A stretch of 64,000 nucleotides of DNA from Pokkaliibacter plantistimulans. GTDB lineage: Bacteria > Pseudomonadota > Gammaproteobacteria > Pseudomonadales > Balneatricaceae. Below are positions 29,101-39,436 of this stretch, piece by piece. The stretch covers positions 19,301-83,300 of the forward strand of contig NZ_LAPT01000109.1 in the NCBI RefSeq assembly GCF_003194385.1, in the 5' to 3' direction. Both the position numbers and the translations under genes were made by a program. The first letter of the stretch is position 1; each line of letters begins with the position of its first letter. The notes under the pieces were generated by a model. The model was given only the letters and a program-made list of their open reading frames with translations. It was not told where the DNA came from and ran no database searches.

Positions 29101-31019
29101 TCCGTTGCAACCCGTCCACGCTTCGCGATATTAGCAGTAAGGTGTTGGGCAAAAGCGTCCAAGCTCATGCTGCCGAGGTCTTCCCCTGTGCGAGTGCGAA
29201 CGGTGACAGTATTCGATTCAACCTCCTTATCGCCTACAACCAGCTGATAAGGGATCTTCTGCAAAGTGTGCTCGCGGATTTTAAAGCCGATCTTCTCGTT
29301 TCTCAAGTCCGCTTTCACACGGAAGCCTTGATTCAGTAAGAATTCCTCAACTTTTTTGACATACTCCGCTTGTTTATCGGTGATATTAATCACCACCGCC
29401 TGTACTGGTGACAGCCAGGCGGGCATAGAACCGGCATAGTTCTCAATTAGGATACCGATGAAGCGCTCAAACGATCCCAGGATCGCACGGTGCAGCATGA
29501 CCGGAGTCTCACGATCCCCCTGCTCATTGACGAACTGGGCGCCCAGACGACCAGGCATGGAGAAGTCCACCTGAATGGTACCGCACTGCCATACACGTCC
29601 CAGGCAGTCTTTCAGAGAGAATTCAATCTTCGGACCATAGAATGCGCCTTCGCCCGGCAATTCCTGCCAGTCCAGGTTTTTCGCGTCCAGTGCATCAGCC
29701 AGCGCTTTTTCCGCCTTGTCCCACACGGCATCCGAGCCTACGCGCTGCTCTGGGCGAGTGGACAGCTTGTAAATGATTTCGCTGAAGCCAAAGTCCGCAT
29801 ACACCTCATGGAGGAAATCGATGAACTGTGACACTTCATCCTGAATCTGGCTTTCAGCAACAAAAATGTGACCATCGTCCTGAGTGAAGCCGCGCACGCG
29901 CATAATACCGTGCAGTGCACCAGAGGGTTCGTTACGGTGACATGAACCAAACTCGGCCAGACGCAGGGGCAGATCACGATAGCTCTTCAGGCCCTGGTTA
30001 AACACCTGCACATGGCAGGGGCAGTTCATTGGCTTGATCGCAAAGTCACGCTCTTCGGAATGAGTAGTGAACATCTGCTCTTTGAACTTGTCCCAGTGAC
30101 CGGATTTCTCCCACAAAGTGCGTTCAACCACCTGAGGAGTGCGCAGCTCCTGATAGCCACGCTGGTTCTGCATACGGCGCATGTACTGTTCTACCGCCTG
30201 CCAGATAGTCCAGCCATTGGGATGCCAGAACACCATGCCCGGTGCTTCTTCCTGAGTATGGAACAGGTCAAGCTGCTTACCGATTTTACGGTGATCGCGC
30301 TTTTCCGCTTCAGCCAGACGCTCCAGATAAGCGCTCAGGGCTTTCTTGTCTGCCCAGGCAGTACCGTAGATACGCTGCAACTGCTCGTTTTTAGAGTCAC
30401 CGCGCCAGTAGGCACCTGAAATCTTGGTCAGTTTGAAGGCTTTGAGAAAACGGGTGTTGGGTACGTGCGGTCCACGGCACATATCCACGTATTCTTCGTG
30501 GTAGTACAGCCCCATTGCCTTTTCGTCAGGCATGTCATCCACCAGACGCAGTTTGTACTCTTCACCGCGCGACTCAAATACCTGGATGACATCATCACGA
30601 GGAGTCATCTTCTTGATGACGTCGTAATCCTTGGCGATCAGCTCCTGCATGCGCTTCTCGATTGCTTCCAGATCCTCTGGCGTAAAGGGGCGCTCATAGG
30701 AAATGTCATAGTAGAAGCCATCGTCGATCACCGGACCAATAACCATCTTGGCGGTTGGGTACAGCTGTTTGACAGCATGACCGATCAGGTGCGCACAGGA
30801 GTGACGAATAATCTCGACGCCTTCCTCATCCTTGGCGGTAATGATCTGCAACTCGGCATCGGTATCGATGATGTCACAGGCATCAACCAGATGGCCGTTG
30901 ACGCGACCGGCGATGGTGGCTTTGGCCAGACCAGCACCGATATTGGCGGCAACATCATACACACTTACAGGATTGGAAAATTCGCGCTGACTACCGTCAG
31001 GAAGAGTAATTACAGGCAT
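29094..31019 (-). CDS. thrS: threonyl-tRNA synthetase
   Basis: 641 residues (E. coli 642). Charges tRNA-Thr. N-terminal TGS domain (1-63), editing domain (to about 225, [14 protein letters not shown] with the HxxxH site), class II catalytic core with the zinc/substrate region MNCPCH and motif 2 ([12 protein letters not shown]), and C-terminal anticodon-binding domain. AGGA precedes the ATG. First gene of the operon with infC. Confidence 0.98.
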   Translation of the reverse strand: MPVITLPDGSQREFSNPVSVYDVAANIGAGLAKATIAGRVNGHLVDACDIIDTDAELQIITAKDEEGVEIIRHSCAHLIGHAVKQLYPTAKMVIGPVIDDGFYYDISYERPFTPEDLEAIEKRMQELIAKDYDVIKKMTPRDDVIQVFESRGEEYKLRLVDDMPDEKAMGLYYHEEYVDMCRGPHVPNTRFLKAFKLTKISGAYWRGDSKNEQLQRIYGTAWADKKALSAYLERLAEAEKRDHRKIGKQLDLFHTQEEAPGMVFWHPNGWTIWQAVEQYMRRMQNQRGYQELRTPQVVERTLWEKSGHWDKFKEQMFTTHSEERDFAIKPMNCPCHVQVFNQGLKSYRDLPLRLAEFGSCHRNEPSGALHGIMRVRGFTQDDGHIFVAESQIQDEVSQFIDFLHEVYADFGFSEIIYKLSTRPEQRVGSDAVWDKAEKALADALDAKNLDWQELPGEGAFYGPKIEFSLKDCLGRVWQCGTIQVDFSMPGRLGAQFVNEQGDRETPVMLHRAILGSFERFIGILIENYAGSMPAWLSPVQAVVINITDKQAEYVKKVEEFLLNQGFRVKADLRNEKIGFKIREHTLQKIPYQLVVGDKEVESNTVTVRTRTGEDLGSMSLDAFAQHLTANIAKRGRVATEN

Positions 31020-31256
31020 GTTCTATCCTTTTGCTCAGTGGTGACCCCCACGACGGGCCACATAAGACAATTCGCCATTCGCCGATAAGACAGTTACCGG
31101 CCACAGGGCGGTGAATGAGGGCTTGAATAGCGCACAAACCAAGTGCGACAGGCGTGGCAGTATAACAGCCTGATATGACGCCAACCAGCGCTCAATAAGG
31201 CGCTTTTCTGCAACTTAGCCGGGAAATAAAGGAAGCAAAGCCAGGCCACACCCTGC

Positions 31257-32012
31257 TCAGCTTTGCCGCCCCGGCTCCAGCTGTTCGAGGGTTTGCCGGG
31301 TCGTCAGGATATGCTGTTCAGCCGCCAGCCTTGCTGTCTCGGCATCACGACTGCAAATGGCCTGAAAAATATTCCGGTGCTGCTCCTCTATATGGGGAGG
31401 GTAAGCTCCCGTGCGCCGATGGGTGCGCCCCAGCACACCGTAGATGGCGTTAAAGAATTTGCTGTAGAGCAGCTGCGCCAGACTGATAATCAGAATCTGA
31501 TGACAATGCTCAGCAATCAGCATGTGAAACGTCAGGTCTGCCTTGGCCCGCTCAAGCGGCGTCATGGCATGGTGCCGTCGCTGCTCCATCCTCTCGAACT
31601 CACTGACCAGCATCTGCATTTCCTCAGCTGAGGCGCGCTGACAGAAATACCAGGCAGCTTCACCGTCAATCACAGTGCGCATTTCCAGCACCGCCAGCTG
31701 CAGCTCATAGGAGTCCTGCGGCAGATCACCAAAATGCTCATCGAACAGGTGTGCCATCGGATTACACACTCTGGTGCCCTGCCCATGACGACTTTGCAGC
31801 ACCCCTTTACCCACTAGCTGAGTGACACTTTCCCGAACCATCGCTCTGGACATTCCGAACTCAGCCGCCAGCTGTCGCTCTGACGCCATAAGCTGTCCCG
31901 GTTTCCACTGACCACTGATGATCCGTCCGGTAATGTGTTTTGACAGCTGGTCCGCCTTGCTGATGCAGGGCATGTCCGCTCTCTCGATATTTTCGTTGTG
32001 CTGCTCAGTCAT
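31257..32012 (-). CDS. FadR/GntR-family regulator (lactate type)
   Basis: 251 residues from the ATG at 32012 (AGGA 9 nt upstream; an ATG at 32021 directly abuts that site). N-terminal GntR winged helix (LMASERQLAAEFGMSRAMVRESVTQL region; key ERQLAAEFGMSR) and C-terminal FCD ligand domain with metal-binding Asp/His (DLTFHMLIAEHCH). Divergent from lutABC, so it most likely controls lactate use, like LldR/LutR. A TGGTNNNACCA palindrome lies just upstream of its start. Confidence 0.88.
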   Translation of the reverse strand: MTEQHNENIERADMPCISKADQLSKHITGRIISGQWKPGQLMASERQLAAEFGMSRAMVRESVTQLVGKGVLQSRHGQGTRVCNPMAHLFDEHFGDLPQDSYELQLAVLEMRTVIDGEAAWYFCQRASAEEMQMLVSEFERMEQRRHHAMTPLERAKADLTFHMLIAEHCHQILIISLAQLLYSKFFNAIYGVLGRTHRRTGAYPPHIEEQHRNIFQAICSRDAETARLAAEQHILTTRQTLEQLEPGRQS

Positions 32013-32023
32013 AATGCTCATTC

Positions 32024-32036
32024 CTGGTCAGACCAG
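32024..32036. promoter_or_regulatory. candidate operator for the FadR-type regulator
   Basis: Perfect palindrome CTGGTC A GACCAG. Its core TGGTCAGACCA fits TGGTNNNACCA, the operator pattern of the PdhR/LldR branch of FadR regulators. Position suggests autoregulation and possibly control of the divergent lut operon. Confidence 0.6.
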
Positions 32037-32182
32037 TACGCTACCCCAGCCTTTGCATTTTTGCCATCGGCGCCTTTAATTACCCCTATACGAGCCGTAG
32101 CAGCTCATGTTTATAACAACAAATTGCCCGCAGCTGTCGTTATCAAGACTGCGGTGCACACCCTGCCTTGATGAGGAAAACC

Positions 32183-32965
32183 ATGCCTGCTGTGCATACC
32201 TATACGCCTGCGCGCCCCAAGGTCGCCTTATTTGTCACCTGTCTGGTCGATATGTTTCGCCCGGGCGTTGGCTTTGCTGCGGTGAAACTGCTGGAACAGG
32301 CAGGCTACAGCGTCGAAGTACCGCCTACGCAGACCTGCTGTGGCCAGCCAGCATTCAACTCAGGCGACAGGCTCACCACCAAGGATATTGCCCGGCAAGT
32401 CATCGACGCCTTCGAGGACTATCCGTATGTGGTCGGTCCATCAGGCTCCTGCATTGGCATGCTGCATCACTACCCCGAACTTTTTGCGGATGAGCCAGCC
32501 TGGCAGCAGCGGGCAGAAAAACTGGCAACCCGCGCCTGGGAACTGACCAGTTTTCTGCAGGATGTGGCGCAGTTTCAGGGTATTGATGCCCAGTTTGATG
32601 GCACGGTCACCTATCACGATTCCTGTTCCGGCTTACGTGAACTGGGAGTCAAACAACAGCCCCGCACCCTGCTTGGCCAGGTCAAGGGACTGGAGCTTAA
32701 GGAAATGGAAGAGAGCGAAACCTGCTGCGGCTTTGGTGGCACCTTCTGCGTGAAATACCCGGACATCTCCAACCGCATGGTCAGCAACAAAACGCGCTTC
32801 ATCAAGGATAGTGGTGCAAACACTCTGCTCGGCGGGGATTTGGGCTGCCTGCTTAACATGGCAGGGAAGCTCAAGCGGGAAGGCATCGATGTACAGGTCC
32901 GTCACGTTGCAGAAGTACTCGCTGATGCCTGCCACCAGCCTGCCATTGGCGACGCGGAGGTATAA
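32183..32965 (+). CDS. lutA: L-lactate utilisation protein, CCG-domain subunit
   Basis: 260 residues from the ATG at 32183 (AGGA upstream; the earlier TTG lacks support). Two CCG (cysteine-rich) domains, each binding a non-cubane Fe-S cluster: first TCCGQPAFNSGD, second ETCCGFGGTFCVKYPDIS. Equivalent to LldE/LutA. With LutB and LutC it oxidises L-lactate to pyruvate and feeds the electron chain. First gene of a three-gene operon; no lactate permease adjoins. Confidence 0.95.
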   Translation: MPAVHTYTPARPKVALFVTCLVDMFRPGVGFAAVKLLEQAGYSVEVPPTQTCCGQPAFNSGDRLTTKDIARQVIDAFEDYPYVVGPSGSCIGMLHHYPELFADEPAWQQRAEKLATRAWELTSFLQDVAQFQGIDAQFDGTVTYHDSCSGLRELGVKQQPRTLLGQVKGLELKEMEESETCCGFGGTFCVKYPDISNRMVSNKTRFIKDSGANTLLGGDLGCLLNMAGKLKREGIDVQVRHVAEVLADACHQPAIGDAEV

Positions 32966-32968
32966 GTC

Positions 32969-34408
32969 GTGGAAATTCATAGCCCGGAATTCAAAGCTAA
33001 TGCCCGCATCGCCCTGCATGACGCCTCGTTACAGAAGGCCTTGGGCAACCTTCGTGATGGATTTCCCCGCAAGCGTGCCATCGCGGTGTCACGCCTGCCT
33101 GAGTTTGAGCAGCTGCGCGATCAGGCCCGTGATCTGAAAAATCACATCCTGTCTCATCTCGATCTGTATCTGGAAACCTTCGAGCGTAACTGCACCGCCA
33201 ATGGGGGTCAGGTTCACTGGGCAGCCGATGCAGAACAGGCCCGCCAGCAAATTCTGGACATCTGTCGCAGTGTCGGTGCCAAGACAGTGACCAAGGGCAA
33301 GTCGATGATTTCAGAGGAGATCAATCTTAACGACTATCTGGAGCAGCATGGCGTTCAGCCGGTTGAGACCGATCTGGGTGAGTACATCCTGCAACTGCGT
33401 CACGATCATCCGAGCCATATCATTGCCCCGGCAATACATCTCAATCTGGAGGATGTCAGCGACGCCTTCCATGAACACCACCCCAAATACGGCTTTACCG
33501 AACGCACCGAAGATGCCGCCGAACTGATGGCAGAGGCGCGCACCGTCATGCGCAAGCATTTTGTCGCTGCGGATGTGGGCATTACCGGCGCCAACTTTCT
33601 GGTGGCGGAAACCGGCTCCAGCATCATCGTTACCAACGAGGGCAATGGCGACCTGACGCAGACGCTGCCCAAGGTCCATATCGTCATCACCAGCATCGAG
33701 AAAGTAGTCCCGACACTGGAGGACATGAGCCTGTTTCTGCGCCTGCTTGCCCGCTCTGCCACCGGCCAGGAGTTCAGCGTCTATAACACCCTGTCAACCG
33801 GCCCAAGACGCAGCACCGATCAGGACGGTCCAGAACAGTACCATGTCATTCTGCTCGACAACGGCCGCTCCGACATGCTCGGCAGTGAGTTTCAGGACAT
33901 GCTGCGCTGCATCCGCTGCTCCGCCTGCATGAACCATTGCCCGGTGTACGGCTCCGTTGGCGGCCATGCCTATGGCTGGGTATATCCCGGCCCGATGGGC
34001 TCGGTACTGACGCCTCAGCTGATTGGCGTTGATCAGGCAGGCCATCTGCCCAATGCATCCACCTTCTGCGGCAAATGTGAGTCAGTCTGCCCGGTACGCA
34101 TTCCGCTACCCAAACTGATGCGACACTGGCGCGAACGCGAATTCGAACGACATCTGACACCGTCAACGGTGCGTCAGGGCTTGTGGGGGTGGGCAGCCTT
34201 CGCCAAACGACCCACGCTCTATCGCTGGATGTCTCGCAGCGCCAACTTCCTGCTACGCCGTCTGGCGCGAAACGGCCGGATCAGCAAATTACCTCTGGCA
34301 ACGGGATGGACTGACTGGCGTGATATGCCAGCACCACAGCAAGGCACCTTTATGGACCAATGGAAGAAACGCCAGCAATCGGAGCAACAGCAGGGAGGTC
34401 TCCTGTAA
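32969..34408 (+). CDS. lutB: L-lactate utilisation iron-sulfur protein
   Basis: 479 residues, GTG start with GGAGG upstream, 3 bp after lutA. N-terminal LUD domain (about 60-300) and C-terminal ferredoxin-like part with two 4Fe-4S motifs, CIRCSACMNHCP and CGKCESVCP. Equivalent to LldF/LutB, the electron-transfer subunit of lactate oxidation. Stop overlaps the lutC start by one base. Confidence 0.96.
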   Translation: MEIHSPEFKANARIALHDASLQKALGNLRDGFPRKRAIAVSRLPEFEQLRDQARDLKNHILSHLDLYLETFERNCTANGGQVHWAADAEQARQQILDICRSVGAKTVTKGKSMISEEINLNDYLEQHGVQPVETDLGEYILQLRHDHPSHIIAPAIHLNLEDVSDAFHEHHPKYGFTERTEDAAELMAEARTVMRKHFVAADVGITGANFLVAETGSSIIVTNEGNGDLTQTLPKVHIVITSIEKVVPTLEDMSLFLRLLARSATGQEFSVYNTLSTGPRRSTDQDGPEQYHVILLDNGRSDMLGSEFQDMLRCIRCSACMNHCPVYGSVGGHAYGWVYPGPMGSVLTPQLIGVDQAGHLPNASTFCGKCESVCPVRIPLPKLMRHWREREFERHLTPSTVRQGLWGWAAFAKRPTLYRWMSRSANFLLRRLARNGRISKLPLATGWTDWRDMPAPQQGTFMDQWKKRQQSEQQQGGLL

Positions 34409-35088
34409 TGAACAGCGGACGCGAACAGATTCTCGCCAAACTGCGAGCCAAACGAGACACCTCCGACGCTGCCGAACAGGCAGCCAGACAACGGGTAGCA
34501 GAGCGTATCCAGCACCATGCCCCGGTGTTGATTCCTGCCCGCGGCCTGGGCGACAAGGCAGAGTTGCTGGCCCGTTTCCAGCAGATGGCAACCGAAGCCA
34601 TTGCGGATGTCAGCCTGCATGAAACAGAAACAGCGGCACTGGCAGCGATAGCCGACCAGCTGCAACAACAGGGTATTACCTCGCTGGTGACGACAGCCGA
34701 TGCACAATGGCAGCAGCATGACTGGGCATCACAGGGCATACAGTGTCAGGTACGCCCCGCACAGGTAGGTGACCATGCTAGCCTGACGCCCTGTCTGGCG
34801 GGGATTGCTGAAACCGGCACACTGATGATCACTTCGGCACCGCATCACCCCACCACGCTGCACTTCCTGCCGGACTGGCATCTGGTCATGTTGCGCAGCT
34901 CACAGATTGTCGGCAGCTATGAAGATGCCTGGACACGCTTGCGCCAGCAAAATCAGCAGACAGGTGGCATGCCTCGGACAGTCAATATGATTACCGGTGC
35001 CTCACGCAGTGCGGATATCGAGCAACGACTGCAGATGGGCGCCCACGGGCCCAAGCGTTTGATTATCTTTATCGTCATGGAAAATTAA
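34408..35088 (+). CDS. lutC: L-lactate utilisation protein, LUD-domain subunit
   Basis: 226 residues from the ATG at 34408, which overlaps the lutB stop (TAATG). LUD domain with the conserved late region GIAETGTLMITS and HLVMLRSSQIVGSYEDAW. Equivalent to LldG/LutC. Alternative upstream starts would overlap lutB heavily and are rejected. Confidence 0.95.
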   Translation: MNSGREQILAKLRAKRDTSDAAEQAARQRVAERIQHHAPVLIPARGLGDKAELLARFQQMATEAIADVSLHETETAALAAIADQLQQQGITSLVTTADAQWQQHDWASQGIQCQVRPAQVGDHASLTPCLAGIAETGTLMITSAPHHPTTLHFLPDWHLVMLRSSQIVGSYEDAWTRLRQQNQQTGGMPRTVNMITGASRSADIEQRLQMGAHGPKRLIIFIVMEN

Positions 35089-35117
35089 CCCGCGGTGATG
35101 ACCTTGCCATAACGACC

Positions 35118-35142
35118 AAGGGCAGCTTTACAGGCTGCCCTT
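35118..35142 (+). terminator. lutABC terminator
   Basis: Perfect 9-bp stem AAGGGCAGC/GCTGCCCTT with a 7-nt loop, followed by GCTATTTT. Confidence 0.8.
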
Positions 35143-35239
35143 GCTATTTTCGGGTGATCAACATGGTCGACCTGTATGAGCCCTCTGAAGGTCTTTTTAA
35201 CACCGTGCGGCGGCTACACAGCAGATCGTTAACACATGC

Positions 35240-36403
35240 CTAGCAGTAATGTTCTGCCACACCACCAATCCAGCTGCTTCGCAGCTGCAGCTCCTCACTC
35301 AGCCACAGGACATCCGCCTGTGCCCCTTTATGCAGATGCCCGAGCTCCTGGCGTCGCAGAAATTGAGCCGGATAGAGACTGCCCATGCGCAGGGCTTCTT
35401 CCAGCGGTAACCCCAGCATCTCGACACTGTTTCGCACCGCCTCCAGCATACCCAGGTCTGAACCTGCCAGTGTGCCGTCAGCCGTTTTCAGGCATCCTTC
35501 CCGCCGGTAAATCGCCTCTCCGAGCAAGGCAAACTCCTCGCCTGCGACCCCGACAGTATGCATGGCATCGGTAACCAGCATCATCTTGCCGCGGGCTTTG
35601 GCGCGAATGGCGACTTTTAGACTGGCGGGATGCACATGATGACCATCGACAATCAGGCCGCACCAGCTAATAGCATCCTCCAGAGCCGCTCCCACCACTC
35701 CGGGATCACGGCTCTGCATACCGGACATGGCATTGAAAAGATGAGTAAAACCAGCGACGCCGTGCTGCAGGGCCGCCTGCATTACCCTGTAGTCTGCCAG
35801 CGTGTGGCCTGCACAGACCCGCACACCCCGCTCGGTAAGCGCAGTAATCCAGGCCAGATCCGGCAGCTGCTCAGGTGCCAGGGTCAGCACCACACTGCCA
35901 AGCTCTGTAAGGGCCAACAGCCAGTCGCGGTGCTCCTCATCCATCACGCGAATCTGACTGGCACGATGTACCCCTTTCTTGCCGATGTTGAGGTAAGGGC
36001 CTTCCAGATGAATGCCAGCAATACCGGGCAGCGACTCCCGTCGCGCCTGTTTTATAACAGCGATAGCCTGCTGCATGCTGGCATCAGTGTCAGTGATCAG
36101 GGTGGGCAACATAGCCGTCGTACCATGCGCCCGATGCGCAGCCATCATGGTGCGCAAGCCAGCGATGTCCGGCTGGTCATTGAACAATACACCGCCGCCA
36201 CCATTGACCTGTATGTCCACCAGTCCGGGCACCAGCATCCCACCCTCCAGCGAGTGAGGTGCGTACCCGGCAGGAATTGCCTGTTCATCAACGCAGCCTG
36301 CCACTCTGCCGCTGTCGAGCAGCAGTGCATGTCCATCAAGCCACTCGGATCCGGTAAAGATGCGAGCCCCTCGAAGCGCCACCGGTAGCTGTTGCTGGCT
36401 CAT
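35240..36403 (-). CDS. nagA: N-acetylglucosamine-6-phosphate deacetylase
   Basis: 387 residues (E. coli 382). Removes acetate from N-acetylglucosamine 6-phosphate, giving glucosamine 6-phosphate. Amidohydrolase motifs: DIQVNGGGGV near the N-terminus, metal-ligand Glu in HLEGPYLN, His in CAGHTLADY and GFTHLFNAM, catalytic Asp in VTDAMHTVG. Overlaps the kinase gene by 4 bp, so the two form one unit. No nagB or transporter is adjacent. Confidence 0.97.
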   Translation of the reverse strand: MSQQQLPVALRGARIFTGSEWLDGHALLLDSGRVAGCVDEQAIPAGYAPHSLEGGMLVPGLVDIQVNGGGGVLFNDQPDIAGLRTMMAAHRAHGTTAMLPTLITDTDASMQQAIAVIKQARRESLPGIAGIHLEGPYLNIGKKGVHRASQIRVMDEEHRDWLLALTELGSVVLTLAPEQLPDLAWITALTERGVRVCAGHTLADYRVMQAALQHGVAGFTHLFNAMSGMQSRDPGVVGAALEDAISWCGLIVDGHHVHPASLKVAIRAKARGKMMLVTDAMHTVGVAGEEFALLGEAIYRREGCLKTADGTLAGSDLGMLEAVRNSVEMLGLPLEEALRMGSLYPAQFLRRQELGHLHKGAQADVLWLSEELQLRSSWIGGVAEHYC

Positions 36404-37290
36404 GTGCGCAACCCTCCCTGTAGCTCGACGCCATCACGCGCCAGCAACATGGCTCCGTACAAGGCATCTTGCTGAGGATCGACCAGAAAATGACCGAACT
36501 CCGCAGATAGTTGAGCAGAGGTCCGCGCTGCCAGCCCTCCCATTAGCGCACAGCGCCCGGCGCCCAGTTGCTGCAATCGACGCAACAGCAGGCGAACATC
36601 ACCCAAATGCTGAGTGACCAGACGGTCCGCCAGCGCATCACCAGTCTCATAGGCCTGCCAGACCAACGACGCCAGCGCTGCATAGTCGCGAGGCTTGGCC
36701 TGATCCATCCACGCGACCGCATCGACCGGATGACCGCCCAGCTGCTCAAGCAGTCGCTGAGAAAGCTCAGTGACCGGCTGCATGCCATCAAAAGCCAACA
36801 GTGACTGCTGAATCAGTCGCAGCCCCAGCATGGCACCGCTGCCACCGTCCGAAATGGGAAAGCCCCAGCCACCAATGGAGTGAAAATGCTGTCCGTCGAA
36901 GTACAGGCCACAAGACCCTGTACCGAGGATAAGAATCGCGCCCGGCTGGCCACAAAAAGCGCCCAGGCAAGCGGTATGAGCATCCGTCAGCAAGCTGACA
37001 GCGCGAAAAGGATGTGAATAGGCGGCCACTTCTGCCTGCTGCTGCGGCTGGCACGCACCCGCCATGCCCATGCCGACCGACACCTGAGCCAGCGTATCAT
37101 CCGGCAGCCCTGCGCTACGTACCACGTGCAAACTGGCAGTAATGATATGCGCGAATACCTGATCTACCCCGAGACGCAGATTGCCGCTCCCCGAAACAGC
37201 CTCACCCACTACCTGTTGCTGATCATCATAAAGACGAACCCGACAGTGCGTACCGCCACCGTCTACCCCAAGCCAATATTGTTTACTCAT
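36400..37290 (-). CDS. BadF/BcrA-type N-acetylglucosamine/glucosamine kinase
   Basis: 296 residues of the ASKHA fold: phosphate 1 motif GVDGGGTHCR at the N-terminus, DAHTA, phosphate 2 GTGSCGLYF, and GFPISDGGSGAMLG. The BadF/BcrA/NagK group phosphorylates amino sugars with ATP; together with nagA directly downstream the natural substrate is N-acetylglucosamine or glucosamine, most likely from chitin or peptidoglycan breakdown. Which of the two is not decided by sequence. Confidence 0.9.
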   Translation of the reverse strand: MSKQYWLGVDGGGTHCRVRLYDDQQQVVGEAVSGSGNLRLGVDQVFAHIITASLHVVRSAGLPDDTLAQVSVGMGMAGACQPQQQAEVAAYSHPFRAVSLLTDAHTACLGAFCGQPGAILILGTGSCGLYFDGQHFHSIGGWGFPISDGGSGAMLGLRLIQQSLLAFDGMQPVTELSQRLLEQLGGHPVDAVAWMDQAKPRDYAALASLVWQAYETGDALADRLVTQHLGDVRLLLRRLQQLGAGRCALMGGLAARTSAQLSAEFGHFLVDPQQDALYGAMLLARDGVELQGGLRT

Positions 37291-37389
37291 CTACCTTTCA
37301 CATCCGCTAGGGTGATGGCATCCCGCATCCACCACCGGCATCAGTCTAACAGGATGTTGCCACTCAGGCGTTGGCCGTCATCCAGCCGC

Positions 37390-37902
37390 TCAGGACTGCT
37401 GCTCGTCATCACGAATGTCTGCATTTTGCGGAACGCTGTGCACATGCACCCCTTTGCGCAGGCTCTTGAGGCGACGCTCAAAACCGTCGATACCGACCAG
37501 AATGATGACCGTCAGGACAGCGAGCTTGATACCGAGGCCATGATCATGCAGCCCGATGGTGACACCGATACCCGCCAGCACCCAGATCACCGAGGCCGAC
37601 GTCACCCCATGCAGAATACCTTCCTTGTTCATGATGACCCCGGCACCGATAAAACCGATACCCGTGATCACCTGCCCTACCACGCGGCTGGGATCGCCCG
37701 CACCGTTGACCAGACCATTGGAAACCGCAACAAACAGGTAGGAACCGAGACAGATCAGCATGCTGGTGCGAATCCCCGCAGGCTTGCCCTGCAACTGGCG
37801 CTCCAGACCGATAATGCCGCCCGCCAGGCAGGCGCTCAGCACACCCTTCCAGTCAAGAGGAGAAATATCCAGCAACGTGGACCATATTGAAGCCATCATC
37901 AA
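37390..37902 (-). CDS. MgtC/SapB-family membrane protein
   Basis: 170 residues with four to five membrane helices and the MgtC core: GGIIGLERQLQGKPAGIRTSMLICLGS region (key GLERQ and AGIRT) and the conserved QVITGIGFIGAGVIM. MgtC proteins help survival at low Mg2+ in several bacteria. A short hydrophilic tail follows. Two adjacent ATGs are possible starts. Stands alone. Confidence 0.92.
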   Translation of the reverse strand: MMMASIWSTLLDISPLDWKGVLSACLAGGIIGLERQLQGKPAGIRTSMLICLGSYLFVAVSNGLVNGAGDPSRVVGQVITGIGFIGAGVIMNKEGILHGVTSASVIWVLAGIGVTIGLHDHGLGIKLAVLTVIILVGIDGFERRLKSLRKGVHVHSVPQNADIRDDEQQS

Positions 37903-38053
37903 CCTGCTTAGTAGGGCATGGAACTCTGGTTATAAGAACGTATTCACGCTCTGGGCCATCCGGCAGTGCTCTGCCTGCCAACCGGAGCAAATAGTACCGG
38001 CCCTGAGGAGTCAGCTGAACCCCTTGCACAGCTCATTTCCTGTCCTTAGAAAC

Positions 38054-38087
38054 AATAACGGGGATGTGGTAACACACCCCCGTTATT
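38054..38087 (-). terminator. terminator of the M14 deacylase-like gene
   Basis: 10-bp arms AATAACGGGG/CCCCGTTATT with further inner pairing (TGTG/CACA); followed by a T-rich stretch on the minus strand. Confidence 0.7.
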
Positions 38088-38156
38088 TCCCCTTCGGTCG
38101 CCCGTGCGGCCGCTTTTTCAGGTGGGGTCGTTGACGACGCCCCCACCCGTCCCTGA

Positions 38157-39278
38157 TCAGCGCGCGGACAACAGATAGCCCGAACGCACCACCTTGTCAC
38201 CTGAGACAAAGGTCAGCTCCATGTCTGAATGAGCGAAGCGAATCCGGTTACGCGCATAGAACAACCCATCCACGCCTGAAACCAGTGTGTGCTTGTCGTT
38301 GGTCAGCGGATCAATCAGTGATACCAGTGCATCCCCCTCCCTGACCATCTCTCCCGGCTCACGATGGTATTCGACTATCCCGGAAATGGGCGCTCGAATA
38401 ACATCCGTGGCGGCCAGATCTTTGACTTCCCGGGGTAGTTCGGGGCGCACGGGCAGGCTGCCTGTATCGACAGCCCCCTGAGCACGCAAATAAGTGAAAA
38501 TCCGCTCGGCATCATCGGTTGCCAGCTCGGTGCTGACGTCTTTCTGGCCACGGTACTCCACCGTGCTGGCAAAGCAGGCCATCGGGATGGCCGCATCCGG
38601 GAACGCCTCACGCAAGGCGGCCCAGGGGCCGGAGGCTGATTCGTCAAAAGGCTGGCCGTTACTGGCGGGGGCATGCATGGTGACTGCGCTACCCAGATAG
38701 CGCGCCAGCTCCGCGCCTTCTTCCTGCTGATCACTGTGGATGTAGAGGTGTAGGATCGCTTCGGAATCACAATGCAAATCCAGCATGATATCGGCGTCGC
38801 AAGCCAGGGTCTGCAAGGTGAGTCGCATGCTGTCCAGCTCGTTGACCGCCTTCTCTTTCGCCATCACGCTGCGCATGGCAGCACGGATTTTCGCTACGTT
38901 GCTGTCGGCATCCGCGCCCAGCTTCCCTTCCAGCAGCGGCGTCACCATGGCAGCCAGATCACGGTAATTCCGGTTGAAATTCTGACCATTGCCAAACTCG
39001 AAGCGGCCGTGAAACTGCATGGCCAGCGTCTGGTTGAGACCGATGGGGTTGGCAAACGGCACGACCACGATTTCACCACGAATCTGCCCGGCGTCTTCAG
39101 CGGCCTGCAGCAGAGGACGCAAATAGTGCAGCACCAGCATGCCGGGGTTTTCATCTGCGTGCAGACCCGCCTGAATGTATACCTTGGGGCCTGGCTTGCC
39201 ATTACTGTAGTGCAGGCTGGTCAGGCTACGGCTGGTGCCGACCGTGGCAGACTTGAGAGGGTGGTGCTGGGTTTGCAT
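38157..39278 (-). CDS. succinylglutamate desuccinylase/aspartoacylase-family protein (M14)
   Basis: 373 residues. Zinc site of the M14 fold: HADENPG (His, Glu) and DLHCDSE (second His); FNRNYRD supplies the substrate Arg. A C-terminal beta domain (about 285-373) contains a biotinyl/lipoyl-like stretch (ISGIVEYHREPGEMVREGDALVSLIDP; key EYHREPGEMV). This AstE-like family removes acyl groups from amino acids; the true substrate is unknown. AGGAG lies 5 nt before the ATG. Has its own terminator. Confidence 0.88.
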   Translation of the reverse strand: MQTQHHPLKSATVGTSRSLTSLHYSNGKPGPKVYIQAGLHADENPGMLVLHYLRPLLQAAEDAGQIRGEIVVVPFANPIGLNQTLAMQFHGRFEFGNGQNFNRNYRDLAAMVTPLLEGKLGADADSNVAKIRAAMRSVMAKEKAVNELDSMRLTLQTLACDADIMLDLHCDSEAILHLYIHSDQQEEGAELARYLGSAVTMHAPASNGQPFDESASGPWAALREAFPDAAIPMACFASTVEYRGQKDVSTELATDDAERIFTYLRAQGAVDTGSLPVRPELPREVKDLAATDVIRAPISGIVEYHREPGEMVREGDALVSLIDPLTNDKHTLVSGVDGLFYARNRIRFAHSDMELTFVSGDKVVRSGYLLSAR

Positions 39279-39436
39279 AAAAACTCCTGAAATGTACTAC
39301 CAGTACTCATTACAGAGCATGTGCTTACGTGCCCGTCGGCTGATCTGTCAGCGAGACGGCACCGGTACGAATTGACGAACGCAGGGAAACGGCAAGGACG
39401 AACCAGATAACCTGAAATAAACCAGCCAAAGAGCAG

